DNA of 64,000 bases, from NCBI GenBank assembly GCA_020429045.1, contig JAGQLS010000005.1, positions 26,464 to 90,463 on the forward strand, written 5' to 3'. The notes beneath the pieces were generated by a model. The model saw only the letters and a program-made list of their open reading frames with translations, was not told where the DNA came from and did not search any database. The DNA comes from Candidatus Woesebacteria bacterium (lineage in GTDB: Bacteria; Patescibacteriota; Microgenomatia; UBA1406; GWC2-37-13). Positions 54,101 to 62,146 of this stretch are shown piece by piece. The translations under genes were made by a program, and so were the position numbers. Position 1 is the stretch's first letter, and each line of letters starts with the position of its first letter.

Positions 54101-55046
54101 GTGCTAAAAGTGGGCCGTAAAATAGCCACTGGAAAAAGACGCCAATCCAGATCCACCCGGTGTTACGGATAAACACAAACGGCATAAGAAGAGCAAGAAA
54201 TGGCGCAACAAACAGCATAAACCAGAGCAAAATTTTACGTAGCAAAAGCATAACTCCCATGACGTAGTACGTGATGTTTGTCATTTTCAGGAGAAACACT
54301 TCGGACTGAATCCCTTCCTGCACGCGCACGTTGAGGTCCCGACACCCAATGAAACTTTTATAGCTTTGCTCGGTTTGCCCGAGAATATTTGGCGTTACCC
54401 CTGTATTTGCAAAGTAGATATTGAAAAGATCCCGCCCTCCCAAGTTTTCTATGAAAAATTTCATCAGAACCTCAGAAAGAGAAATAAGAACGAACACAAT
54501 ACCCGCAGAAAGGGCAACATACAAAAGCATCGTGCCAAGTTTGATGAGCGTGGGCATAACCTGAATTTTGATATTGAATCCAAACTGGGTTTTTTGGCTG
54601 ACGATAAAACCGATTCCGAAAATCGCTGCGACCAAAACGATACCTACCGTTGCCACGATGCTTGAAATTGTCCAGATATCACCTAAGACCGGTGCACTGT
54701 CGATGGCATTGGTGTTTATAACCCAATAGAGAAATTGCCTCGCGCGTTCATCACCTTTACCCAGCGCAGTAATATTCGGGTCCTCTATCCAATAGTGACT
54801 TGTGGTTGGATTTTCTTGAAAATTTTCATATGATGGTGCGCATGTTTCGCCGAGCGTGTCATATTGCTGTTCTAGTTCGATAGGACAACTTAAGTCTGGT
54901 TGCTGCCTGTTGCACGGTATGGGAGTAATGGCGATATCGTAAATATTGCCGATATCTCCAATCTGAGCCTGTACAGGAGTATAGCTTGATAAAACAAGCA
55001 AAAATGAAAAAATGACGGCAACAATTATGAACAGTTTTTTTACCAT
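51186..55046 (-). CDS. Giant VirB6/TrbL-like membrane protein with helical-repeat tail
   Basis: A 1286-residue protein. It has a signal peptide (VKKLFIIVAVIFSFLLVLSS...VQAQ) and about 400 residues with seven or more membrane segments, including LLLRKILLWFMLFVAPFLAL and WIWIGVFFQWLFYGPLLALF. This is the pattern of VirB6/TrbL-type channel proteins. After a Pro linker come about 700 residues of degenerate helical repeats (QxTxL/V...VxxVVxxY, for example IAQRTGVSAANVSSVVSAY and IAQQTNLKPQQVVNVMNTY). The tail is acidic. The start at ATG 55046 is set by the signal peptide. Confidence 0.72.
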   Translation of the reverse strand: MVKKLFIIVAVIFSFLLVLSSYTPVQAQIGDIGNIYDIAITPIPCNRQQPDLSCPIELEQQYDTLGETCAPSYENFQENPTTSHYWIEDPNITALGKGDERARQFLYWVINTNAIDSAPVLGDIWTISSIVATVGIVLVAAIFGIGFIVSQKTQFGFNIKIQVMPTLIKLGTMLLYVALSAGIVFVLISLSEVLMKFFIENLGGRDLFNIYFANTGVTPNILGQTEQSYKSFIGCRDLNVRVQEGIQSEVFLLKMTNITYYVMGVMLLLRKILLWFMLFVAPFLALLMPFVFIRNTGWIWIGVFFQWLFYGPLLALFLGATSTIWKKGIPFNFDFSRVSSDGGYIYPTGINIVYGGPAQRIQGLISRPIGALNNGNYVDTFAEYVITLIMLWAVTFFPWWLLRIFRDYCCDGIYASRNILLAMYDQMRGGPSTGPTPGPAPTLPTLKVDTKTPVSQNVNVSIGDLAQIRKTVTRDITKNLSMQANKLTSVAQIEMNKNLKQTVKQNIAYLANPVQAQVPVQRQQFMQLRSELFNRAIKNDSAAQRILASTSMTKEEKIRARNTIIRSLPKMQSVNQVVQSKTKIGQTAATSIANAYAASLVNNKTIINEIVKQTNVPEPVVLNIIQNYSHHLSAPAQMIVPTLAKENKTSTENVKNVLSVMKSYSTQFYTMQQTKNRYKLSENQVRNIVESVKSAFGEAKSVIDRMIPAINLSSQVATTALQQMTNQVVQNQDLVNQIAQRTGVSAANVSSVVSAYQQTSDQPVANVANAIMQKTQLSERVITSIVSALPSITIDAGEPIIEILTKRIENKAESSAQAITNIIKNMSTNTTLVQSVSTETTVPQTTIASVLNELSQNIAQRSSQTIQTIVQKTQTTAQHIQSIFSFAAQYVENNPTIVKELQQNTHLSEQAVTSVVNEMSTIAQQQPVAQTVAKAAQIPVEKAVQIAQAVPATVSTQAPAQATTESTQPTQTAQQTQINQEKVASIMRDVFTSAVHDETTIKTIAQQTNLKPQQVVNVMNTYAEHINEPPEQLIQTIYESSGIDRGRVRSVMDTTTGILTTSQAILGPIAQKEQVKEEEVADVVNTQMELAVEPEKHIERTIEIPKTVSIEDYEEVKDMWTKHYEDGEVPVSETIKTRKEWVEQEIVYITNTLNKILSNDEEVRQDGLDELGYLLPIFLINNLKGDELIVYLKAKLEAAKATDKLLARESKIRQEYDQKDTEENLVEVKRTKTEENTKHMTVDDEPKQTPGNIEDRVKAVQDKLNAAESTNNIDSIQQKLQDEAEN

Positions 55047-55151
55047 ATTAGCAAGAACAACTCTATATTTATAGTATAGAAGTGAAGAATGCGAATCAAG
55101 GTTAAAAATCAGCAGGTTGACAACCACATAAAAATGTGAAACGATAGTAGT

Positions 55152-57194
55152 ATGGTCAAGTGTTTTTCTTTCAAGTCAGTTGTTCTTTTTTTGTTCATTT
55201 CCGGACTTTTGTTATTATCGCCTCGTTTGCAGACTGTACGGGCAGCAGAGACTTTTAACGGCTTTCGCTTCGTTTGTATGGATCAATATTATTGTGACGA
55301 TCAGGAAAATAGACCAGAGAACGGAGGAAAATGTTGGGGAGAAGGATATTACACCCACAGAATGCATTTGGAAAGCAATGTGAGTTTCGAAGTTTCGGAT
55401 GACGAAATATATATAACCGAATGTGTTGAAGTACCGGTGCAAGAGGATTCCACGGTTGAATACTGTACAACAGGCGATCCAAACTTAGACAGCCAACTTT
55501 TCTGTACGCCAGAAGATCCGGGTTGCGAGGCTGGACGTGGACTTTACAATCTTCAAAACGCTCATCATTACAATGGGAACCCTATTGGATACAATATCAC
55601 CAACGTGAACGGAAACGACGACTATGGCGTTCACTACCTGCAAAATGGCAATCATGTAGAAAAAACACCACCGATCCTTGTCGCAACAAATGCAAACGGG
55701 AATCTCATCAATCCGGTGACCGGAGAACGGTTGGTTATAGAGTGGCAGAGCTTTACAAATCAGGGGATGATACGCAGATATCTTGCGTGGGATAGGGTTA
55801 CTATATCTCCAGATGAGCTTGAAGGTGGCATCGGAGGTCAACAACAAGATGACCTTAATTTTGCTATTTTATCTGCGAGTTGCGAGGGTGAAGGTTGGGA
55901 CCCATACGGCTACGTGTTTGATGCACGCACGCTACTCCCTGTTGACGAATCCAATGTCTTTATAGCAGAACTGAACCCATCCGGAGTATTTGACCGAGGG
56001 TATGCAAGCTCTCAAAACCCTCTTATTTCAAACCCATATATTTCTGCTGCAAATGGATTTTTCTCATTTTTTGTTGAAGACGGAGACTACAAACTCCAAA
56101 TAGAAGATCCGCAATACAGGACATTGCTGCCAAGCGAATCGACTTTGATTTCTGTTGGGTACGACCAGATTTATGATGACATATATTTTGCCGACGATAC
56201 AATCCAACAGCGTAACGGGCAACAAGAGCACCGAGATATACCAGTGTATTCTGAAACTCCTCAACAACCATCTCCGCTTGTTATTATGCGCGAATTTACG
56301 AAACCTAACAGAAATGGTACGTTGACTTATTCTGGTCAAGTTTCCCACCCGTTTGCAAAATTGACCGTCGATGTTTGCGAAGAGATCAATAACGTTGAGA
56401 ATTGTAATTTGTACGAAACGTTTACGCGCACAAATGGCGGCCCAGACAAGCGAGGAGAATTTGAAGTAATCCTTGATCAACGCGATCTTGAACCCGGACA
56501 GTATTTCAGGATGCTTTTTGAAACAACCGATTTGATTGCACAGAATAACAACAACCTTGTTTCTCGAGCAGTTCATTACATTGCGTCACTTTTTGCCCCT
56601 GGAGAGGTTTCTGCACAAACACGATCAGCGCTTGCGGTTGTTGAACCCATACCATCGTATCTTGAAGGGTACGCGTACGATCAAAGCGGCCTTCTTATAC
56701 CCAATGCTCTCGTGAGTATTCATGTTGACTTTACCAATGCGCCTATTTATCAAAAACGAGCTGATGCACAGGGACATTTTAAAATAACATCAGAGTTCAT
56801 TCCGCAAACACCGTACACTTTGGCGTTTACCGGGTCAAACGGTCAGCAGTCGCAACAAAAAACCAAGCTTACTACTGCACAATTTCTCGCGCAAAATAAA
56901 GGCTTTATAGACGTTGAAAATGTGAACCCCTATGTATTTACTACGGCAAATAGCGACCCCCGCAGGGCTGTCACCCCCACATATGTTCCAGACCCGCAAA
57001 TCAGTATAGATCCAAACATTGTCGCACAAAATAAACCAAGTTTGTCTCCCAAACCTGAGCAGCAAACTCCAACAGAGACTGTTAGTCAGCCCAACAGCAT
57101 ATTTCTTGTTGCCGCGATCGTACTTCTTTTGGCCGGTGTCGTGGGGGGGCTACTCGCGATCTACATCTACCGCAAACGTATGATAGAAGAATAA
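55152..57194 (+). CDS. Large secreted, C-terminally anchored protein with carboxypeptidase-regulatory-like domains
   Basis: A 680-residue protein. Signal peptide (SVVLFLFISGLLLLSPRLQT), then an N-terminal Cys-rich region (about 10 Cys in residues 30-125). Beta-sandwich segments follow that look like carboxypeptidase-regulatory domains (YGYVFDARTLLPVDESNVFI; GYAYDQSGLLIPNALVSIHV...ADAQGHFKI). The C-terminal membrane helix is SIFLVAAIVLLLAGVVGGLL with a YRKRMIEE tail. It is divergent from the VirB6-like gene and may belong to the same surface apparatus. Confidence 0.68.
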   Translation: MVKCFSFKSVVLFLFISGLLLLSPRLQTVRAAETFNGFRFVCMDQYYCDDQENRPENGGKCWGEGYYTHRMHLESNVSFEVSDDEIYITECVEVPVQEDSTVEYCTTGDPNLDSQLFCTPEDPGCEAGRGLYNLQNAHHYNGNPIGYNITNVNGNDDYGVHYLQNGNHVEKTPPILVATNANGNLINPVTGERLVIEWQSFTNQGMIRRYLAWDRVTISPDELEGGIGGQQQDDLNFAILSASCEGEGWDPYGYVFDARTLLPVDESNVFIAELNPSGVFDRGYASSQNPLISNPYISAANGFFSFFVEDGDYKLQIEDPQYRTLLPSESTLISVGYDQIYDDIYFADDTIQQRNGQQEHRDIPVYSETPQQPSPLVIMREFTKPNRNGTLTYSGQVSHPFAKLTVDVCEEINNVENCNLYETFTRTNGGPDKRGEFEVILDQRDLEPGQYFRMLFETTDLIAQNNNNLVSRAVHYIASLFAPGEVSAQTRSALAVVEPIPSYLEGYAYDQSGLLIPNALVSIHVDFTNAPIYQKRADAQGHFKITSEFIPQTPYTLAFTGSNGQQSQQKTKLTTAQFLAQNKGFIDVENVNPYVFTTANSDPRRAVTPTYVPDPQISIDPNIVAQNKPSLSPKPEQQTPTETVSQPNSIFLVAAIVLLLAGVVGGLLAIYIYRKRMIEE

Positions 57195-57257
57195 GATCTG
57201 TACTCAATACATACATATGTATTTGTATAAATCATATGATTGATATAGTATTGATGC

Positions 57258-58766
57258 ATGCTCGCTCGCGTTACAACAGGTGCCATTTATGGTCTAGAAG
57301 GAATCAAAGTAACGGTCGAAGTCGATGTCTCCTTGCGCGGTTTCCCAGGTTTTACCATTGTTGGTCTCCCAAATAAAGCGGTAGATGAGGCAAAAGAACG
57401 GGTACGTACCGCCATAGCAAACACAGGTTTTTCCATGCCCGATGCACGTATTACGGTCAACCTTGCACCGGCAAACATCCCTAAATCTGGCTCGGGTTAT
57501 GATTTGGCGATTGCACTTGGCATACTTGCTGCATCAGGAGAAGTAAGACAAGAATCATTAGAAAATAAATTGTTTATCGGCGAGTTGTCGCTCAGAGGAG
57601 AAATTCGAAAAGTATCAGGCATTATTCCAGTGATTATCCTGGCACAGCAAGAAAAAATAGATGAATTGTATATCCCCCAAGATAACGAGAGTGACACAAT
57701 ATTATTTTCCGGCGCTACTATCTATCCGGTTAAGCATTTGCAAGATGTCATTGCCTACATAAATCATGATAAAGAACCGATTCCGTTTATCCCACCGCAC
57801 AGCAAAAAACAAATTACCGAGGATGTTGCGTACGACTTCGCCGATATTAAAGGACAGGAGCAAGCCAAGCGAGCGCTTGAAATTGCCGCAACCGGATTTC
57901 ATAACATCCATCTGAAAGGCCCGCCTGGGGCTGGCAAAACCTTTCTTTCTCGTGCTTTTCCGTCAATCCTTCCGCTGCTTGAAGAAGAAGAACTGCTTGA
58001 GGTCTCAAAAATATACTCAGTCATCGATTCGTTACACACAACATTATTTGAAGGCGTGCGACCATTTCGCTCGCCTCACCACACAACATCGCAAGTGGGG
58101 TTGATCGGTGGAGGCACGAATCCACGTCCTGGCGAGATATCGCTGGCACACAGGGGCGTATTGTTTCTCGATGAATTTCCAGAGTTTCCCCGCAATGTAC
58201 TTGAATCCATACGTCAACCCATGGAAGATGGCGTGGTTACGGTTTCGCGGGCAAGTGGCAGCGTTACATTTCCCGCCCGTTTTTTGTTGGTTGCCGCGTC
58301 AAATCCGTGCCCGTGCGGATATTTTGGTCATCCGAACAAGCAGTGCACGTGTCTGCCAGGCAATATCGCCCGATATCAGAAAAAACTATCCGGGCCACTC
58401 CTTGATCGTATAGACTTGCACGTCGATGTCGCGCCTGTTGAAGTAGAAAAACTGTCAACCTTTGATGCGGGCGAAACGAGTGTGAGAGTGCGCGAGCGAG
58501 TACTTTCCGGCAGAAAGGTGCAAAAAAAGCGCTTTGCCAAAACATCGATAAATTTCAACGGGGAAATGAGCTCGACCATGGTACAGGAGTTTTGTCATCT
58601 TACTGGTGAAGCGCAGTCGCTTTTGAATCGCGCGACCGAAAAACTTTCTCTGTCTGCACGGTCATATTTCAAGACCATAAAAGTGAGCCGAACAATCGCC
58701 GATTTGGCTGGTGATACGCGCATTGAAAAACGTCATATTGCCGAAGCACTGCAGTATCGTCCATAA
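57258..58766 (+). CDS. yifB: YifB/ComM-family Mg-chelatase-like AAA+ ATPase
   Basis: A 502-residue protein. The N-terminal ChlI-like domain has FPGFTIVGLPNKAVDEAKERVR and ITVNLAPANIPKSGSGYDLA. The AAA+ core has HLKGPPGAGKTFLSRAFP (Walker A) and GVLFLDEFPEF (Walker B). A Cys motif follows (NPCPCGYFG...C-x-C), then a helicase-lid-like C-terminus with LSARSYFKTIKVSRTIADL. ComM-type proteins act in branch migration during natural transformation. The length is standard. Confidence 0.95.
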   Translation: MLARVTTGAIYGLEGIKVTVEVDVSLRGFPGFTIVGLPNKAVDEAKERVRTAIANTGFSMPDARITVNLAPANIPKSGSGYDLAIALGILAASGEVRQESLENKLFIGELSLRGEIRKVSGIIPVIILAQQEKIDELYIPQDNESDTILFSGATIYPVKHLQDVIAYINHDKEPIPFIPPHSKKQITEDVAYDFADIKGQEQAKRALEIAATGFHNIHLKGPPGAGKTFLSRAFPSILPLLEEEELLEVSKIYSVIDSLHTTLFEGVRPFRSPHHTTSQVGLIGGGTNPRPGEISLAHRGVLFLDEFPEFPRNVLESIRQPMEDGVVTVSRASGSVTFPARFLLVAASNPCPCGYFGHPNKQCTCLPGNIARYQKKLSGPLLDRIDLHVDVAPVEVEKLSTFDAGETSVRVRERVLSGRKVQKKRFAKTSINFNGEMSSTMVQEFCHLTGEAQSLLNRATEKLSLSARSYFKTIKVSRTIADLAGDTRIEKRHIAEALQYRP

Positions 58767-58779
58767 AAATAATGTCTGC

Positions 58780-58809
58780 TTGACAACAGGATTTGTTTTT
58801 GTCTATGAT
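58780..58809 (+). promoter_or_regulatory. Promoter of pilin-like gene 1
   Basis: TTGACA (58780-58785) and TATGAT (58804-58809) lie 18 nt apart. Transcription would start near 58817, about 20 nt before the ATG. Confidence 0.6.
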
Positions 58810-58837
58810 GTAGTATTACCAATAATTATTTATCAAC

Positions 58838-59425
58838 ATGTTTATGCGAAAACTATTTAGTAAAAAAATAATCATTCACCTGTTCATGCTATTTGCGATG
58901 GTGGGGTTGGCCGCGACTGTCCATCCGGCACATGCGCAGGCCTGCGCTGCACGACCGGTAGGCTCACTCCCGGCATGTACAACCATTGACACGGGCGATT
59001 TAGGGTTCCAAATACCTACATTGGGAGACATTTTAACCTTTATCATCCGCGCTTTTTTTGTGATAGCTGGGATAGTTGCTCTTTTTTACATGATGCTCGG
59101 AGCACTTTCATGGGTTACGAGCGGTGGTGATAAAGACGCAGTTACCGCTGCGCGAGAGAAAATCCAGGCAGCTCTTATTGGAGTCATCCTTATTGTTGTT
59201 GTTTTGGCTCTTATCTGGACGCTTGAGCAAGTCATTTTCAATAGAAGAATTTGTCTTGGACTTTCTTGTCCAGTGACATTGCCAGGCTTAATCGAACAAA
59301 ATAGTTCTGGTCAATTTTGTTGTGCGTGTGTAAATCAGAATGGTTCACCTACAACGTCCATTGATGCATTCACGCAAAAATGTTGTCCAGATGGATCTGC
59401 AGTACCAATAGGTGGAAGTTGTTAA
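58838..59425 (+). CDS. T4SS-pilin-like membrane protein 1
   Basis: A 195-residue protein. A signal peptide (IIHLFMLFAMVGLAATVHPAHA) precedes two close membrane helices: TFIIRAFFVIAGIVALFYMM and ALIGVILIVVVLALIWTLEQVIF. The linker LSWVTSGGDKDAVTAAREKIQ between them is the T4SS-pilin-like signature of CPR genomes. A Cys-rich tail (CCACVNQ...CCPDGSAVPIGGSC) is unusual and may be extracellular. It is followed by a strong terminator. Confidence 0.78.
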   Translation: MFMRKLFSKKIIIHLFMLFAMVGLAATVHPAHAQACAARPVGSLPACTTIDTGDLGFQIPTLGDILTFIIRAFFVIAGIVALFYMMLGALSWVTSGGDKDAVTAAREKIQAALIGVILIVVVLALIWTLEQVIFNRRICLGLSCPVTLPGLIEQNSSGQFCCACVNQNGSPTTSIDAFTQKCCPDGSAVPIGGSC

Positions 59426-59455
59426 AATAATCTTGATCAAGAAATAGATAAAAAA

Positions 59456-59481
59456 GCACGACAAACGTCGTGCTTTTTTTT
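59456..59481 (+). terminator. Rho-independent terminator
   Basis: GCACGAC (59456-59462), loop AAAC, GTCGTGC (59467-59473), then eight T. A perfect 7-bp stem directly after the pilin-like gene 1 stop. Confidence 0.92.
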
Positions 59482-59491
59482 ATTGATTTAG

Positions 59492-59560
59492 TTCTTGTTT
59501 TTTCGCTATACTGATTACTCATGAACAAAATACTAAAAAAAATTCTTGTTTTTTCGCTAT
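59492..59560. repeat. 18-bp direct repeat spanning a gene start
   Basis: TTCTTGTTTTTTCGCTAT occurs at 59492-59509 (upstream of pilin-like gene 2) and 59543-59560 (inside its signal-peptide codons), 51 bp apart. Confidence 0.75.
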
Positions 59561-60000
59561 TATTCGCATTGTTTCTTTCGCAATCTGGAATGGTTCGTGC
59601 CCAAATCCGCAATTGGGATGATATAGATGGCGACGGTATTCCAAATGAAGCGTTTGCCGACTTGAACGGAAACGGCATACGTGACCCAGGCGAGCCTCCA
59701 GATTCATGTTTGGTCGGTGGCGTACCTACTCTCAAATGTCTCGAAGTCGTTATTGGAAATATTCTTTTCATGTCGAATGCACTTATCTTACTCATATTAT
59801 TTATTATGCTTATCATTGGGGGATATCGTTATCTTTTATCTATGGGTGAAGCCGAGAAAATGAAACAGGCCCAAGGTACGTTAAAGTGGGCGGTAATCGG
59901 CATTGTACTTTACGCTGGTTCCTATTTGATTTTGAATATTGTCGACGTGTTATTTCTCGGAGGAAAAGGAGAACTGTTTAAGTTTAGGATAGGAATATGA
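59521..60000 (+). CDS. T4SS-pilin-like membrane protein 2
   Basis: A 159-residue protein. A signal peptide (KILVFSLLFALFLSQSGMVRA) is followed by a short Asp/Asn/Gly loop with a dockerin- or EF-hand-like look (DDIDGDGIPNEAFADLNGNG), a likely calcium site. Two membrane helices (ALILLILFIMLIIGGYRYLL; WAVIGIVLYAGSYLILNIVDV) carry the linker SMGEAEKMKQAQGTLK, the T4SS-pilin-like pattern. It is the second member next to pilin 1. Confidence 0.75.
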   Translation: MNKILKKILVFSLLFALFLSQSGMVRAQIRNWDDIDGDGIPNEAFADLNGNGIRDPGEPPDSCLVGGVPTLKCLEVVIGNILFMSNALILLILFIMLIIGGYRYLLSMGEAEKMKQAQGTLKWAVIGIVLYAGSYLILNIVDVLFLGGKGELFKFRIGI

Positions 60001-60009
60001 TATCTGCCT

Positions 60010-60159
60010 CTAAGGAGAGGGTGAGACATCAATAATTGTTGTGGTAAACGCAGGCACAGGTGAAATGATATTAGTTCCCCTTTCAAAAAATACTTTGTAG
60101 ATAAGAAAAAGAACGAAACCGACACTTACCGCGATAAAAACAAGCTTCAAAACCTTCAT
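60010..60159 (-). CDS. 49-residue membrane peptide coupled to the glycosyltransferase gene
   Basis: ATG at 60159-60157 overlaps the glycosyltransferase stop as ATGA; the frame ends at TAG 60012-60010. The peptide starts MKVLKLVFIAVSVGFVLFLI (one membrane helix), continues YKVFFERGTN and ends in a Pro/Thr-rich tail (PVPAFTTTIIDVSPSP). The 4-nt overlap, the lysine-flanked helix and the extracellular-looking tail argue that it is a real gene. Function unknown. Confidence 0.6.
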   Translation of the reverse strand: MKVLKLVFIAVSVGFVLFLIYKVFFERGTNIISPVPAFTTTIIDVSPSP

Positions 60160-61085
60160 AAATTTACTTTTTCCTTTATCAAATAATGAGGTCTATTGAG
60201 GGATTCGATATAGATTTTTCCGATATATTCTCCGATGATGCCGATGGTGATAAGTTGTACGCCGCCGAAAAACATGATACCGACAAAAAGCGCTGACCAC
60301 CCGGTGACCCAGGGAATCGGTAATAAAAATCTACCAACAATAGCATACACAATGCCGATAAAGCCTAAAAATGCTGTTATGAAGCCGATGTAGCTTGCAA
60401 TGCGCAGCGGACGAGCCGAAAATGAGGTGATGCCGTCGAGTGCAAAATCGAGCATTTTAGTAAATGAGTAGTGTGTGGTTCCAGACGTACGTTCCTCGCG
60501 GTCAAAATAGACATAATCTGACGGATAACCTGTCCATGCAACCAAACCCCGCAGGAATGGCGAATGTTCGGGCAGCGTTTTAAGAAGGTCAACAACCTCT
60601 TTGTCAAGCAGCCGAAAATCACCGACGTTATCCGGCACTTCGGTTTCTGAAAGGGCTCCGATGAACCGATAGAACAAGCGTGCAGTTATTTTTTTAAACG
60701 CACTGTCCACGTCGCGTTTTTTCCTTTTTGCATACACTATTTTTGCTCCTTTAAGCCATTTTTCTACCATGTCAGCAATGATTTCCGGAGGATCTTGTAA
60801 ATCCGCGTCGATGCTAACCACGCAATCGCCTGATGCGACCGTATAACCGGCAACAAGCGCTAACTGGTGCCCGAAGTTGCGATTGAAAGAAAGAAGCTTG
60901 ATGTTTGCGTTGTGTGCGGTGTGTTCTTTTATCTTTTCTACCGTATGGTCTTTTGACCCGTCGTTCACAAAAACAATTTCATATTTGTAGGCTTTTACAA
61001 CAGCAAGGAGACGTTTGAGGAGCGGTTCGATGCTTCCCTCTTCATTGTAAACAGGGATAACAACAGAAAGAGTAAACTGCTTCAT
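60156..61085 (-). CDS. Family 2 glycosyltransferase (polyprenyl-phosphate glycosyltransferase type)
   Basis: A 309-residue protein. The GT2 start is LSVVIPVYNEEGSIEPLL; the nucleotide-sugar site has IVFVNDGSKDHT and VSIDADLQDPPE (D-x-D), with VGDFRLLDKEVVD near residue 155. Two C-terminal membrane helices follow (YIGFITAFLGFIGIVYAIVG; FVGIMFFGGVQLITIGIIG). This is the GtrB/DPM1-like layout, which makes lipid-linked sugars. The ATG at 61085 is chosen over longer frames because homology begins there. Confidence 0.92.
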   Translation of the reverse strand: MKQFTLSVVIPVYNEEGSIEPLLKRLLAVVKAYKYEIVFVNDGSKDHTVEKIKEHTAHNANIKLLSFNRNFGHQLALVAGYTVASGDCVVSIDADLQDPPEIIADMVEKWLKGAKIVYAKRKKRDVDSAFKKITARLFYRFIGALSETEVPDNVGDFRLLDKEVVDLLKTLPEHSPFLRGLVAWTGYPSDYVYFDREERTSGTTHYSFTKMLDFALDGITSFSARPLRIASYIGFITAFLGFIGIVYAIVGRFLLPIPWVTGWSALFVGIMFFGGVQLITIGIIGEYIGKIYIESLNRPHYLIKEKVNL

Positions 61086-61161
61086 GAATACTTTTTTGAT
61101 AAATAACAATACATTATACCTATTTACGCCTTTATTGTGAATGGATGTTTTGTGAAGAAGT

Positions 61162-61181
61162 TGTGGATAACTCGTGGATAA
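61162..61181. other. Pair of DnaA-box-like sites upstream of tRNA-Met
   Basis: TGTGGATAA (61162-61170, complement TTATCCACA, a perfect box) and CGTGGATAA (61173-61181, one mismatch) form a direct pair with a 2-nt gap, between the glycosyltransferase and tRNA-Met genes. They may titrate DnaA or be coincidence. Confidence 0.35.
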
Positions 61182-61213
61182 TTGTATCAAGAGGATCTTT
61201 ACAACAGTGTTTG

Positions 61214-61283
61214 TTCCGGAGCTAGGAGTCGAACCTAGTCTAGGAGATTATGAGCCTCCTGTGCAACCGTACACTACCCCGGA
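61214..61283 (-). tRNA. tRNA-Met (CAU)
   Basis: A 70-nt cloverleaf on the minus strand. The acceptor TCCGGGG pairs with CTCCGGA; D-stem GTGT/GCAC. The anticodon loop CTCATAA (CAU) is closed by GGAGG/TCTCC. T-arm CTAGG TTCGACT CCTAG, discriminator A. The 1-72 pair is T-A, so it is not an initiator tRNA; an Ile(CAU) species decoded by lysidine is possible. No CCA encoded. Confidence 0.93.
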
Positions 61284-61336
61284 TATTAAAAAAAGGCGAT
61301 CAGAGTAATCTATTATATGAAAGACAGAAGAAGATG

Positions 61337-61675
61337 TCAATGTGAAAAGAACACCTTCGACCATTGCACATACACAGGTGGAGATGTTGGGGTAATCGGT
61401 AGGGGTGTTGGCGATATGTCCGGCACAAGCACGATGCGCTCTCCTTCTTTGTGGTAGTTGAGATTATTGCGGATATTCTTTTCATATTCATTGCTGTCTT
61501 GAGCTTTGACCAGAGCAGTTTGCAATTCGATATGTTCTTTTTCGGTTTGTTCAAACTCTTCTTTGTATGCCTGGTAGAATCGTTGGTTTTTGACAAAATC
61601 AAAGATACTCTTGGTCAGCGAAGTGACAAGGAAAAGGAGAACAATAGTCATAAAAACGCGTTTGGCTTTGGGCAT
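61337..61675 (-). CDS. FtsB/DivIC-like septum formation initiator
   Basis: A 112-residue protein. A short N-terminus and membrane helix (VFMTIVLLFLVTSLTKSIF) are followed by a coiled coil (FYQAYKEEFEQTEKEHIELQ), the EYEKNIRNNLNYHKEGERIV segment typical of the family, and a Pro/Thr-rich tail. FtsB-type proteins link the divisome across the membrane. TATAGT stands 6 nt before the ATG. Confidence 0.87.
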   Translation of the reverse strand: MPKAKRVFMTIVLLFLVTSLTKSIFDFVKNQRFYQAYKEEFEQTEKEHIELQTALVKAQDSNEYEKNIRNNLNYHKEGERIVLVPDISPTPLPITPTSPPVYVQWSKVFFSH

Positions 61676-61705
61676 AGTTTCACTATACCATACCCCTTAC
61701 ATACA

Positions 61706-62146
61706 TCATCCGATGAGGCGGTTTATTGTTGAGGCAATACGCGAAGAATCAGCTTTGCTTTGGAGTTCTTTCACACAAATGCCGATTACTGCCCGGGGAT
61801 TTTTGGCAAAAAGATCGCTATTTCTATCAATCACTGCTTGTATTTCCTGTTCCAGCTCTTCATCGCTCATCTCTTGCGGAAGGTAGTGGGAAACGATAGC
61901 AAGTTGTTGTTTATGTTCTTTCACAAGATCGTCTCGGCCAGCCTGAGAAAACGCATCGATAGAGTCTTGTAGTTTTTTCGCCTCTTTTCGCAGAAGTGTC
62001 ACAATTTCATCGTCAGTAAGATCTGTACGTTTTTCTATTTCACTATTTTTAATCTGTGCTAAAATATAACGTATCACTTGCAGTTCTTCGGAATTGTGTG
62101 ATTTTATTGCGCTGATTTGATTTTTTTGTATTTGTTGTTTTATCAT
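61706..62146 (-). CDS. yqeY: GatB/YqeY domain protein
   Basis: A 146-residue YqeY protein. It starts MIKQQIQKNQISAIKSHNSE and has VIRYILAQIKNSEIEK, DDEIVTLLRKEAKKLQDSID and HYLPQEMSDEELEQEI, with a tRNA-binding-like C-terminal tail. These stand-alone versions of the GatB tail may improve tRNA-dependent amidation. TATAAT stands 6 nt before ATG 62146, which excludes the longer frame from 62182. Confidence 0.92.
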   Translation of the reverse strand: MIKQQIQKNQISAIKSHNSEELQVIRYILAQIKNSEIEKRTDLTDDEIVTLLRKEAKKLQDSIDAFSQAGRDDLVKEHKQQLAIVSHYLPQEMSDEELEQEIQAVIDRNSDLFAKNPRAVIGICVKELQSKADSSRIASTINRLIG

